Shown: piece by piece, positions 42,289-52,203 of the stretch
How positions within the stretch are numbered: position 1 is the first letter of the stretch
How the letters are laid out: the number at the start of each line of letters is the position of its first letter
Assembly (NCBI RefSeq): GCF_019279795.1
Contig: NC_056725.1
Location: 1,746,281,220-1,746,345,219, forward strand
From: Protopterus annectens
Taxonomy: Eukaryota; Chordata; Ceratodontiformes; Protopteridae
Direction: 5' to 3'
DNA: 64,000 bases
Notes under the pieces: model-generated
The model's input: the letters and a program-made list of their open reading frames with translations, nothing else
Database searches by the model: none
Told to the model about the DNA's origin: nothing
Translations under genes and position numbers: made by a program

Positions 42289-43280
42289 TTAATTTCTGCA
42301 AGTCTTTTGGGTTTCCAATACCATAACAGGAATGGACCTTATTCCTAAGTTATTATGTCTTGGAATTACAGTTTGTGAAATGAATATTGTTTCAGTCTTT
42401 GATGTTAGCTGAAAATGCTCTTTGCAGCACCTACAGTGTGCCCAGAACTGACTTCTCAACAATTCATATGGAGTTACATGTACTGGTAGCATATCTAAAT
42501 ACAACTGTCTTGTTTTTACTAGACCCATTGCTACTATTACATTTGGAACTGTCTGGTATTTTTTTTCTGCATAGCTCTCGTTTATGCCAGCAAATCCTGG
42601 TATTTTATGACAGTCTCTCTGTGCATGAGACACTGTAATCACTAGGTGTATCATCTTCAGTAATCAATGCTACTTTGTCTTTTTTTTCATGGACTACTAT
42701 ATCTGGTTTTCTCACAACTATTGATCCCATGTGTTTTACACTTCATCATTCTCTATAATGCTTCATGGTTCATGTTTCCAGTGCTTCTTACCTACTGCTT
42801 TACTGTAGTATTTGCACAATCCCCACTGTAACCAACGAACCAAATAACGAAAAACAAACTGTAGAATATGAAACAACAAAGGCTATGAAAACCTCTCTGG
42901 AAGCCAAGCAGAATGTCAAAATGGAATGTTATAAAGCCTTGATTTTACATTCCATTTTGACATTTTGCTTGGCTTCCAGGGAGGTTTTCCCAGCCTTTGT
43001 TGTTTTATATTCTACAATCCCCACTATACCAGTCTTGCCACATTATTTTGCCTTTCTGTGTACAGGTTCTGCACCATGAGTGTGTCACATCCAGCAACAA
43101 GATGTGCAACTGTTTCCATTTCTTGTTTAAATAACCTACATTTGTTTGTTTCTCCCACATGTTCAATGGACTTTGTAAACTGTGTATGTATTCCATTATC
43201 CTGGGCTGCATTTATTAACCTTTCATCTTTTGGTTGCAACTTACCTCTCCTTAACCATACCTGTGTCAAATCCAGATCAA
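42289..43280 (-). pseudogene. Dong-type ORF C-terminus: Cys-His motif and restriction-like endonuclease
   Basis: The frame 43024-43269 reads WLRRGKLQPKDERLINAAQD, then a cysteine-histidine motif (NKCRLFKQEMETVAHLVAGC) and YTERQNNVARLV. After the hairpin insertion, frames give IVVRKPDIVVHEKKDKVALI with TEDD-PSDYSV (the PD and D of a restriction-like nuclease) and then 42289-42654 with YQTVPNVIVAMGLVKTRQLY and LDMLPVHVTPYELL. In R4/Dong elements this region cuts the target. Shifts and the insertion make this copy inactive. Confidence 0.8.
42831..43013. mobile_element. 183-bp fold-back insertion in the Dong-type element
   Basis: Arms of 70 nt at 42860-42929 and 42947-43016 are near-perfect complements (few mismatches) around a 17-nt loop. 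Both outer tips read tgtagaatat/atattctaca. The 15-base acaatccccactRta occurs at 42816-42830 and 43014-43028 with one mismatch, so it looks like a target duplication. Removing 42831-43028 restores the Dong ORF text. No protein is encoded. Confidence 0.8.
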
Positions 43281-43679
43281 CATGAGGTTGTTCCAGAGAT
43301 CTCTATACTTGTCAATATATTTATATTTTTCCACATCTTTCCTTCTCATCTGATCCTTCTCCTTCCACTTTTTCTTTTTTCGGGGGCACATTCAGATACT
43401 GTCTGATTTTTCTCTACTTCTGGTTTGATTTCCATTCCTGCTTGACATCAGAATGCTTCTAAATTAAGTAGAGAGGTCATCTTAGACTTCTTCTCCTCAT
43501 TTTTTAAAACTTTCACTATTTTTGGCTCTGATGAGGTTAGCAAATATGTATGCAGTCCCACAACTCAAATCTTTACACAGATCAGTTTAGATGATGCCCA
43601 TACCTTTTTCAGAGCTTGGAATGCATAATCTTAGTACACAGTTATTTATATACCATTTGATAATCATGAAGCATTTTTC

Positions 43680-45100
43680 TTGTTTTCCTGTCCAACTAAT
43701 CCAGTACCTTTTGGGGACAGTCAATCACACCAAAACCATAAAGGGAGGGCAAATTGGTTTATAGCTTGGACTTTATTCTTAGATGTCAAGGCTGTTTTTA
43801 ATATTAGTTTTACTCTTGTGAAGTATTCCTTACTGAGTTTTAGTCACATTTGTTCATGTTTTATTGTGGATCCTTCATCAATTCCCAGATATGTATACAC
43901 TCCCCTCCTGCTCAAGTTCCCTTATATCACATTATGTCACAGATTGATATTTTCTTGTTACTGCAACTTTTCTGCTTTAAACATTGCTTTTGCACATTTA
44001 TCAAGCCCAAATGACATTCTTCTATCATCTGAGAAAGTTTTAACCACTTGCAGTTGTGCTTTTAACCCCTCATCTGATGAACTATGCAGTTTTAAATCAT
44101 CCACAAAAAGTACATGAGAAGTCTTTAAACAAGGTTGTTTTCTGTGAGCCAAATTGTAATCATGACTTAATCTGTTAAATAAACAGCTTAATGGGAAGTC
44201 AACATAACAACAGTGATAAATAATCACCCTGGAATACCCCCTTCAAAATTTTATCCCCAGAATAATAATTTGCCCTTTTTCATGGCTTAACTGCAAAGTG
44301 GTTTGCCACTGTACTGTAATTGACCAATGTAGGATATATCTTTTACATCTGTAAGTATTCCTTTATCCATGAATGTGGGGTGCTGTCAAATGCTTTTTTG
44401 TAATCTATCCATACCATACTTAGATTACAGTTCTGTATTATGGCTTTATTTAACAGCAAATGATCCTTTGTTCCATATGATTTTCTTTTGTTACCCTTTT
44501 GTTCTATTGCCATAACTGAGTTTTCTTCTTAATGACTGTAAACTGTATCAGTTCCATTGTATAGTTTGTACATCGAGAAGGCAAGTTATTAGTTTATAGT
44601 TTTTAGGATGGATTACAGGTTCCCCCTAAAGGAGGAATATATTTTTTACTGTTAACCAGATTGGTGTCTAATTCTTACTCAGGGCTAAATCTTTGTGTAA
44701 GGATGATAACACTTTTAACTAGAAGTTAGCTAATGCATCTGTGCTGGGGTTTTCCAATTAGGAGCTTTTCTTAATTTTGTTTCAATATCTCTGGCTGTTT
44801 CTTCATACCATTTCATATCCTATACATTTGAACTCCTTACTGTATACTTTCATTTTTTTATCCAGTCAGCATCTTTCTGTCCCACAGGGTTTTCATAAAT
44901 ATTTCTTCAAAATGTGTCTATTTTGGTGGTATTTTTATTCTTTTACTTAGTTTCACAGTTTTCTGTAAAACTTTTTTGGATTATCAATGATTTGCTTATT
45001 TTGAACTTTTTCTTTATATTTATCTATATATCTTCTAATTTTCTCTGCCTGTGCTGATGTCTTTAGTTAGCATTTGCAATAGTGTATGATAGATCCTGGG
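43680..45100 (-). pseudogene. Dong-type reverse transcriptase
   Basis: Leftward: around 44330-44460 a motif-A block PHSWIKEYLQM preceded by a degraded VDYKKAYDS, IYPTLVNY, then GVFQGDY-SLLL (motif B). In 43958-44227 HVLFVDDLKLHSSSDEGLKA is motif C with intact catalytic DD, then SFGLDKCAKAMFK (typical of R4/Dong). Near 43800-43900 DEGSTIKHEQM and EYFTRVKLILKTALTSKNKV follow. Stops are frequent. Upstream to about 45460 only scattered similarity is visible. Confidence 0.8.
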
Positions 45101-45465
45101 CTGGTCTGATTCCGTGCATTGCTTCTACCATGTTTAAGGATTTTTGTTGATCTGTTCCCTCTTCTAATAGTGACATTTCTTGTCTTAATTGCTTTATAGT
45201 TTTCTTTTTTTGATGCTTCCATGATGGCATTTTATTTCTTCCATTCCTTTCCCTTATTGCTGTATGTTTTTGTGGTTAAGTCCTTATCTGTTATTAATTT
45301 AGCTGCACAGTAGTATATCATACATACTTTTGTTATATCGCATGAATTTCTGTTAGCAGTCTTGATCACTATGTTCATCTTTTTTATCAAACTTCTTAAC
45401 ATTTTGGATCTTATTTACTTTATGTAATCTATTTCTTTCATCAATCACAATATGTCTATCCATCC

Positions 45466-46584
45466 CTAAAAAAATCGAGCAACTCTTCCTCTTAGATCAT
45501 TTTTTGTTCTCTGTTTCCTACAGGCATTCAACAGAAAGTTCCAGAACATCTTCCTGTGATATATCGTCTTCAACTGCATCCTGTGCACCTGCTGCTGCTT
45601 CAAATGGGAAGAACTCATTGGCCCATAGTGCCACATCATTGCCTGCATTACAGTTGTTGCTGTTTCCCTTGCTGTGCAGCTCCAACTGAACTTTTGTAGT
45701 GCTTTCCTGCTGAAAGTTCCGGAGCATCTTCATGCGGCAAGTCATTAGATGCTTTCTGTTCTAGCTGTTTCTCCTTAGTTTGGGGACTTATTGTTTCATC
45801 ATGCTGTGACATTACCAGTATTGGATTTTCTGCATTAAATCCTTCACTTTACAGGTAATCTATAAGTTCAGTTTCTAATTCTTTAACTTGTCCATTACTA
45901 ATCCTCTTTTCTACTTTCCCCCACTTTTTCTTATTTTTTTGTATTGTAAAATGCCCCATATACAGGTGCCTTTGCCTGTATTTCTCTTCAAATGCCTTTG
46001 GTGCTGCTTTTTTGCATTGAATAGTTTTGCTTTCTCCTTTGCATAAATATTACACCATATCAAATCTCTTTGTCTTTCCCTGTTCCATTTTACTTCTTCA
46101 TATCTCTCCCATGCCACCTGTTTCTCTTTAATTTGGGGACTCATTGTTCCATGATGCTGTGACATTATTTGTGTTTGGATTTCCTACATTAAATCCTTTT
46201 CCTCACAGGTATTCCATAACTTCAATTTCTATTTAACTTCTGTCTTACTAATCCCCTGTTCTGCATTCCTCCTTTGTTTTCTTATTCTTTATATTGTTAA
46301 ATTTGCCACGTCTAAGTGCATGCATTTCTCTTCAAATATCTTTGGAGTTGCTTTTTATTATCAATTAGTTTGGCTTTGTCCATTGCATAAATATCGCATC
46401 ATATAATATCCCATTTTCTTTCTCATGTCCATGTTTCTTTATACCTTTCAAACATTTCTGCATTTTGTTCTTTATATTTTAGCACTTCCTCTGTTGCTTC
46501 TTTTTCCAGGCTGCCCTAAGTTTCTACATCTGTGGTAGGTTTTCATGGATCTGTTGTATTAACTCTCTACATCCATGTGACACC
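45466..46584 (-). pseudogene. Dong-type ORF, N-terminal linker region with internal duplication
   Basis: Two direct copies of about 365 bp (about 45768-46130 and 46131-46500) share gttt(c)atcatgctgtgacatt, ttctcttcaaatRYctttgg and ttgcataaatat. The best frame, 45911-46165, is Lys/Arg/Gln-rich (QVAWERYEEVKWNRERQRDL, KEKAKLFNAKK). 45466-45745 holds a short acidic ORF of unknown meaning. No conserved domain was recognised. Position and strand place it between the N-terminus and RT of the Dong element. Confidence 0.5.
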
Positions 46585-47400
46585 TCCAGGTACATCTGCA
46601 GTTATCTCCTACTGATGCCTCTAGGCATCAAATATTGCTTGTTCATATTTGCATCAATATTTCCAAACCCATGCTACTGCGGTGGTGGTGCTGCGGTAGC
46701 GTTGTCGCCTCACAGTTAGACTTTGTCTGTTCGATTCTCAGTTAGAGCGTCTTCTGTGTGGTGACATGCGTGAATGGGCGTTCCTTCATTGAAGGTTGTG
46801 CGTTAGGCCCGGCAAGCCAGCACATAAAACTCTACTGCCAATTATTAGCGGACCGGAGTTCTGCTGTGGCGACCCCTAACCGGGAAAAGCCGAAAGACAC
46901 ACACGAAAAAAAATTCCAAACCCATGCTATGTATAAGGTTTTAAACAATTTCATCTTAAAGCTTACACAATGGCAAAATCAGCAACATTAATATTTGAAC
47001 TTTGTCTAGTGCAGGTAAGTAGATATTAACTGTTGTTTTTATTATATTAATTTATATAGATATTATTTTCAGTTGTTTCTAAATATCTCAGCAACCAAGT
47101 AACACAGACATAACTCCTCAGTCTCATATGAAAACTCTCAGCTAGATGAATAAAATTCTGCTGACAGTATGTGTGCAACTTGAGTGGTTGCTGAGATATT
47201 GTAAGTTTGCAAAATATTACAAATGTAATAGTTACTGTGTTTACTGTAGCTTACAAAATTCAGTTTAAGACCTAAAACCTAAGGAATACTACCACTATAA
47301 AAATAGTTTGTGCTGAGGAGTTTGCTGTTTGTACTTCTTTTGTAAATCCTATGGTTCCAGAAATATGAGCATTTGAAATCTGAAGAGACAATTTGATTCT
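46585..47400. repeat. Repeat X, copy 2, carrying SINE2b
   Basis: 46585-46676 and 46930-47340 align with repeat X copy 1 (12500-13232); see that entry for shared strings. The right end here extends further, to about 47400, before Dong coding text resumes. The insertion in a Dong element here and in L2-A there shows it is interspersed. Unknown family, no ORF. Confidence 0.6.
46677..46913 (+). mobile_element. SINE2b: tRNA-derived SINE with RTE-like tail and 16-bp TSD
   Basis: Full-length partner of SINE2a. The perfect 16-base duplication ttccaaacccatgcta flanks it (46661-46676 and 46914-46929). It has an A-box-like head (gcggtggtggtgctgcggta), the B box ctgttcgattctc, and the tail ctgtggcgacccctaaccgg, gaaaagccgaaag with (AC)n and oligo-A. 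The tail resembles the RTE 3' end at 41796-41830. Confidence 0.9.
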
Positions 47401-47425
47401 GTCAAAAGGCTTAGGGCTCCGCCCA

Positions 47426-47641
47426 TTAGAAGTTACAGTGCAAACTTCCTGAGCTCCATTGGAGTGAACGTGTTAATGAATGCAAATTTGCTTTTGACAG
47501 TCTTTCTTGTGCAAGTATTTTCCTTTCTTCTAATTTCTGTCTTAATCTTTCCAAATACTTTCTATCTGGAAATTCTGGGCTTCTTGCATAAAAGTAACAA
47601 AACATAATTACTTCCTTATCCTCAATAGTCCACTCTGTCAT
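47426..47641 (-). pseudogene. Dong-type ORF N-terminus (71 codons)
   Basis: MTEWTIEDKEVIMFCYFYAR, then RKYLERLRQKLEERKILAQE and RLSKANLHSLTR. A W-T-x-E-D start followed by a CY and R-Y-x-R-L pattern resembles the N-terminus of R4/Dong-type proteins. The true start may be this ATG or one upstream. The frame ends where repeat X or degraded sequence starts. Identification rests on weak similarity and position. Confidence 0.5.
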
Positions 47642-47645
47642 CTTT

Positions 47646-48229
47646 ATAGCTCATTTTTGGCCTATCAGTTTTTGTGGAATACTACTTCCTTCTACAGCAG
47701 AGGGCCATCCTCCCCATGAGCTTGGCCTAACCCCATTGTAAGAATGTTTCTGTGTCTTGAGGATTCTACACTGCCATTTTTTGCAGTCCAGGCACCAGTG
47801 TGCATGCCAGGATTGGGTAGTATTTCTTCCTGGGACTTGTGAACCCAGCTGCCTTTTTTATCTTTTAACCCTATTTTCTTTATGATATATGTTATAGAAA
47901 ATAATGTCTATATATCGATATCATCTTAGTGAGATTTTGTGAAAACAAGGTCCACCTCGTGAAGGTACTCACCAAGACTTGAGGATGAATTCGGTTCCAG
48001 CAATAATGCTCACCTTTTTTTTTTTTTTGCTGATTTCATCATCTCACCATTCAGACCCTCAGACATCCCCCCATGATTATTGTCTCATGTTGTATATATG
48101 ATGGGCAAACCAGTATAGGATGTCTTCTAGTGTAAAGTTGCTGCTACCCGTGGAATATATAATCCAGCTATGACTATAGATTTATGGCTATTAATTTTAA
48201 GTAATGTAGTAATTCTGCATTATTGCATG
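47646..48229. other. Unassigned stretch
   Basis: No recognisable coding or repeat structure apart from a T12 run at 48017-48028. Confidence 0.4.
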
Positions 48230-48700
48230 TTGGGGTAGCAAAGTGGGATGGTGATACTTCTAAGGTATTTTTGTTTACTGATACTTCAATTACTTTTTTC
48301 TAGGGAATTTTTGTTTCTGATACACTTGCTTTTTTCTAGGGTATTTTTGTTTACTGATACTTCACTTGCTTTTTTACTTTTTCAGTCTAACCTATGTATT
48401 CCATAACCTGGGGGTTAAATTTGCCCAACCTTTATTGTTGGTTTTATCCAGGTTTGTGTGGCTATTAGAATATCAAGAGAGTACATAGATATCCAAGCAT
48501 GTACTTCAGGGAGTTTGTTGCTGATACTTTGCATATTGATGCTGTAGAACTTTAGTTCATTAAAATTGCTGGTATTATGGGCAGATGGGATGTTATTGGG
48601 AATAGTTTGTTGTGTTGCTTATGGTGGGCGTGAGGGTCCCTATATTTGGATGGATATCTCCAGATAATTTTATGATAAGGAAAGTGTGTAGACAAGGGTA
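48230..48700 (-). pseudogene. L2-like endonuclease start, old fragment (L2-C)
   Basis: The minus strand near 48440-48560 reads INMQSISNKLPEVHAWISM and DILIATQTWIKPT, corresponding to the NAQSLxNKxxxLHAWI and ETWL blocks of L2-A (13260-13400). The Glu of ETWL is Gln here. A minisatellite interrupts it at 48265-48375. The rest is too decayed to follow. Confidence 0.5.
48265..48375. repeat. Minisatellite of three 36-40-bp units
   Basis: Units ggtatttttgtttactgata then cttcaattacttttttctag, repeated with small deletions at 48265, 48304 and 48340. Confidence 0.8.
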
Positions 48701-48939
48701 TAGCCATTTGCATTTATACTTTTGTTTTCATAGGTGAATAATTGACTAGCTGTCCTTGTGAACCTTTAAGCCCAGCTAATTATCCCACTTGTTTCAAACT
48801 GCCCTTATCCAAGGTCTATATTTATATGCTACCCATAGGGTAGTGATCTGTTCTGGATGAGATAGTAATTACTTCTAGAGTAATACCACTAAATATTTAT
48901 AAGGACCATATTGTAGGAAAGAGCAATCAGGTGCTGATC

Positions 48940-51640
48940 CTGTCCACAAGTGGTAGATGGGTATGCCTTCGTTAAATTTCCTCATTCCCATCTATAGATC
49001 TATGTTATGCTTGAAAAGGGACAGGGATGAACTTTGCTTTACAAGGATGGGGAGTCTGTTCCAGAATAGTGGTAATCTGTGAGAGATGTACTGGTCTGTC
49101 TAAACCATTCTGTTTTAATTGCACAAGAGGTTTAGGTTCCTGGAGCAAGTATTACTGATGCAGTTTGACTTGTGGATGTGCACTAGGTCCATCAGTATTG
49201 GATCAGAGGATGCCTTATAAGCCAGACACAGGTTTCCCCTCAGCAGTCTGTATGATACCGAACACATTGACTATGCTTTGAGGCAGTCTGTTTAGGGCAT
49301 TTGTTTTAAGCCCTGTATTGTCTTTATGAGGAACCTCAGTGGAGGTTCAAGTTGTTGCATATGCCTGGGAAGATGCATGCTAAAGGGAACATTATACTCA
49401 ATTATTATGATTGGCTTTGAGTGCAGAGTAAAGGGGATAATGACATCTCTGGACCCAGAAGCTATCTTTTTACTTATAAGCTGTGCAATATCAAAGGACT
49501 TTCTTATCACTGAGGAAACATATTGGTTGAATGTTAGGTCACTATCCTCATATGTTCCCAAATCACTAATTATGCAGTATAGGGTCAGCTCTTAGGGGGC
49601 ATATTGTCAATATGGTAAATACTCAGGTAGTGGACTTCCCAAAGGATACAGTAATGCACTTTTTGTCATTAAGGTTTGGTCCATGGTTCTGGCACCAGTT
49701 ATTTTTTGGGGGTAAAACTTCCAGCAGAATGCTAGAGTTATTTGGGGATTCAGTGACTGCTCCTAACTTGCAGTTGTGTGCAACCTTTGTCAGCCATAGG
49801 CCCTTGTTGTTTGCCTTCACATCAGAGTAGCATATGCCAAACAGATGATATCCCAGCATTGAGCCCTGTGGCAGTCCAAAGGTCACAGGTCTTTTTGTAG
49901 CATCCCTAATTTTGACCTCCTGCATCCTATCTGCAAGCCAGGTGGGAGTCCAGTGGGTGACATGTGGTTTTAATTATGGTTGGGAGTGCTTCTTTAGTAT
50001 TCCTGAGTGAGAAGCTCTGTTGATTAGAGCATGGTGCTAATAATGCCATGGTCATGGGTTTGACCCCAGTACAGGCCAGCTACCTTTGAGTGATATATTA
50101 TGTCAAAAGCTTTCGCCAGTTGTAGGTATGAGGTGTGCAGCATCTTACATTCATCCATCATTCTGAAGACTTTTTTTAAAGAAGTCTGCTAAGTTGAGTA
50201 AGCAAGACCTGTCTTTGATGAAATCAAACGGGGATGGGTTCAGTGTTTAGAAGCTCCCTATGTCCTTATTAATTATTAATGCCATAATAAGTCTTTCCAT
50301 GGCCTTGCAAATGAGGCCATTCAGACTTATGAGTTAGTAATTATCAGAGTCAGTGGATGGTCCTCCCTTGTGCAGTGGTATGACAGCTGCTGTTCTCAAT
50401 TCGCTTGGTAAAAGCCTGTGTGCAGGCCGAGAAAAACATCCTTGTTAGGGGTACAAATAAATCATGCTTAATGACATTTAAAATAATTCCTGGGATATTG
50501 TCAGAGCCCATTGATGCAGTGTTCCTGGCCTTTGACATCACTATCAGGACTCGATCTAGTGTGAACGCTGTGAGGTATCAGTTACTTGGATTGTTTTGAG
50601 ATAATAAGGGATGAAAGATTGGTGAAACTGGAGCTGAACTGATCCACTACTAGGCTTGCGATGTCTTCAGCTTCAGTTTAGGTGGTGTCAGTCACAATTA
50701 GCTCAGCACATAAATGCATAAAGCTCTTGTAGTTGTAAACATAACTAAAGAAGGCTTTATGGTTGTTCTCTGCTTGGGTAGTTAATTTTGCCACTTTGGT
50801 GGCTTTAAGTAAACTCCTGAGTTGCTTATTTATTTTAATGATGGTGGATCTCACCTGCTGTGAGATACTCTTCTGATTTTTGGATACTATTGGATATTAT
50901 TGTAGAGCATGTTAATGTTGTGGTTCTACCAGGTAGGTTTGTTTTGGGGAATATCCCTGCACTTGTTCTTTTAGGGTACAGCTATACAGCTGACAATGTA
51001 CAAGATACTAGAGGCTGCTAGGTTCTTAAGTTTAAATTTTATTTCAAGTGAAACAGTTTTGTATTCTGATGTCATGAGTGAAGATATTATGCAAGGGGTG
51101 GAGTACGACTCACTCATATTAGTAAGGATAAGGTCAAGGGATGTTTCATACAGAGTGTACTCTCACTAGTTGTTCCAGAGCATTTGTATTAACAAAGTCC
51201 AGGAATCTCTTTGCTTGTGCACAAGTGGTAGTGTAAGTTTTCTAATCTGTAGTTGGATAGTCAGTCACCCATGAAAATGGTATTGGGTTTAATGCTGAGT
51301 GACACAATTTCTTGTAAGAAGGTGTTGTGGCTATCCTGGGTCATACAGCAAATTCTCTATTTGGCTATAATGTGGCAAGGTACTTTATTGCTGAGTTGGA
51401 CACGATGGCATTTTAATGCATCATATGCTGTAAGTAGCCTAGATGTAAAGAGTCTTCCAGATAAACATTTCTACTTTTTTTCCATCCTGCAAAATAGCTG
51501 GTCTGAATGTGTGGAAGGCATAATACTTGCACAGTCAATGTACTCCATGTTTCAGTCACTATACAGATGTTTACATCCTCCAAGCTCCAAACAAAGTTAC
51601 CAAAAGATAACTGTATTTTTCTGATTGCTAACTATGTTTA
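48940..51640 (-). mobile_element. CR1-E: old CR1-like LINE copy
   Basis: Diverged minus-strand copy covering endonuclease (about 50950-51620) to the ORF2 C-terminus. 50350-50541 gives SKARNTASMGSDNIPG. 49623-49925 gives GLPQGSMLGYHLFGICYSDV and KVAHNCKLGAV, where FADD is AHN. 49292-49561 gives SRDVIIPF-LHSKPIIIIEYN and IQGLKQMP. It is more degraded than CR1-A to D, has no tandem 3' tail, and is interrupted by a tRNA-derived insertion at 50011-50086. Confidence 0.8.
50011..50086 (+). pseudogene. tRNA-Ile (AAU) retropseudogene with 7-bp TSD
   Basis: agctctgttgattagagc matches the tRNA-Ile D arm, atggtgctaataatgcca the anticodon arm with AAT, and gggtttgaccccagtacagg the T arm and 3' acceptor, ending GGCCA. 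The 5' acceptor strand is missing, so it cannot fold as a functional tRNA. TGAGTGA flanks it at 50004-50010 and 50087-50093. It interrupts CR1-E. Confidence 0.75.
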
Positions 51641-52203
51641 CATGTTGGTGAGTTGTGTGCTGGTGTAAGCACTTAATCTTGAGAGTTCTGAGCATTTTTC
51701 TGCTGTGGGAAATGCAAAATTTAAAGATAGAATGGCAAGCAGTTCAATGAAAAAAAGTTTAAAATTAATGGAAGTGGATAAAAGATGTCTCTTCCTCCAG
51801 TAGCCTGAAGACGTTAATGCAATTAATAGGATAGTGTGCAATTTAGTTTTACTTAAAGACAGCCAGTGCATTTTTTCTTAGAGCTAAAAGTTAATTTTTT
51901 TTTCTGAAAGCATACAGGCTATTTTTCACATCTGGGATGGAATAGAGATAAGAAAACAACATACAGCAATCAGCGTATGTGGGAACACATGCTGAAACAT
52001 ATGCTTTAGTATGGGTAAACCTAACTTTAGGTGAGTTAATGTCTTGGGGGTGGAGTTGTCTATTTGGGACAGGTGTTCTTATCTAGATGGTTAAACTTCA
52101 TTTGTTGAAAACATACATAGTCTGGTGTGTTTGTTCTAAGTTAATATGAGATGGAGTGTTTTGAAAATGTATTTAGTTTTTAGTGAGAGGGTTTTCTTTA
52201 AAG
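51641..52203. other. Unassigned stretch between CR1-E and PLE3
   Basis: AT-rich, no recognised motif. The part near 52100-52203 is presumably PLE3 3' UTR. Confidence 0.4.

Larger units (their letters stand above)
42287..47645 (-). mobile_element. R4/Dong-type LINE with restriction-like endonuclease (split)
   Basis: The N-terminal ORF is at 47426-47641. It is followed leftward, after repeat X, by a duplicated linker region (45770-46530), the RT (about 43700-45100) and a C-terminal zinc-finger/endonuclease region (42289-43280). Interruptions are repeat X with SINE2b (46585-47400) and a hairpin insertion (42831-43013). The RT wording and the C-terminal PD...D nuclease place it with R4/Dong-type non-LTR elements, not with the apurinic-nuclease LINEs elsewhere in the window. 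Confidence 0.75.

Noticed and set aside
45760-46500. CRISPR-like direct repeats
   Set aside because: Two long diverged units with no spacer structure, in a eukaryotic retroelement.
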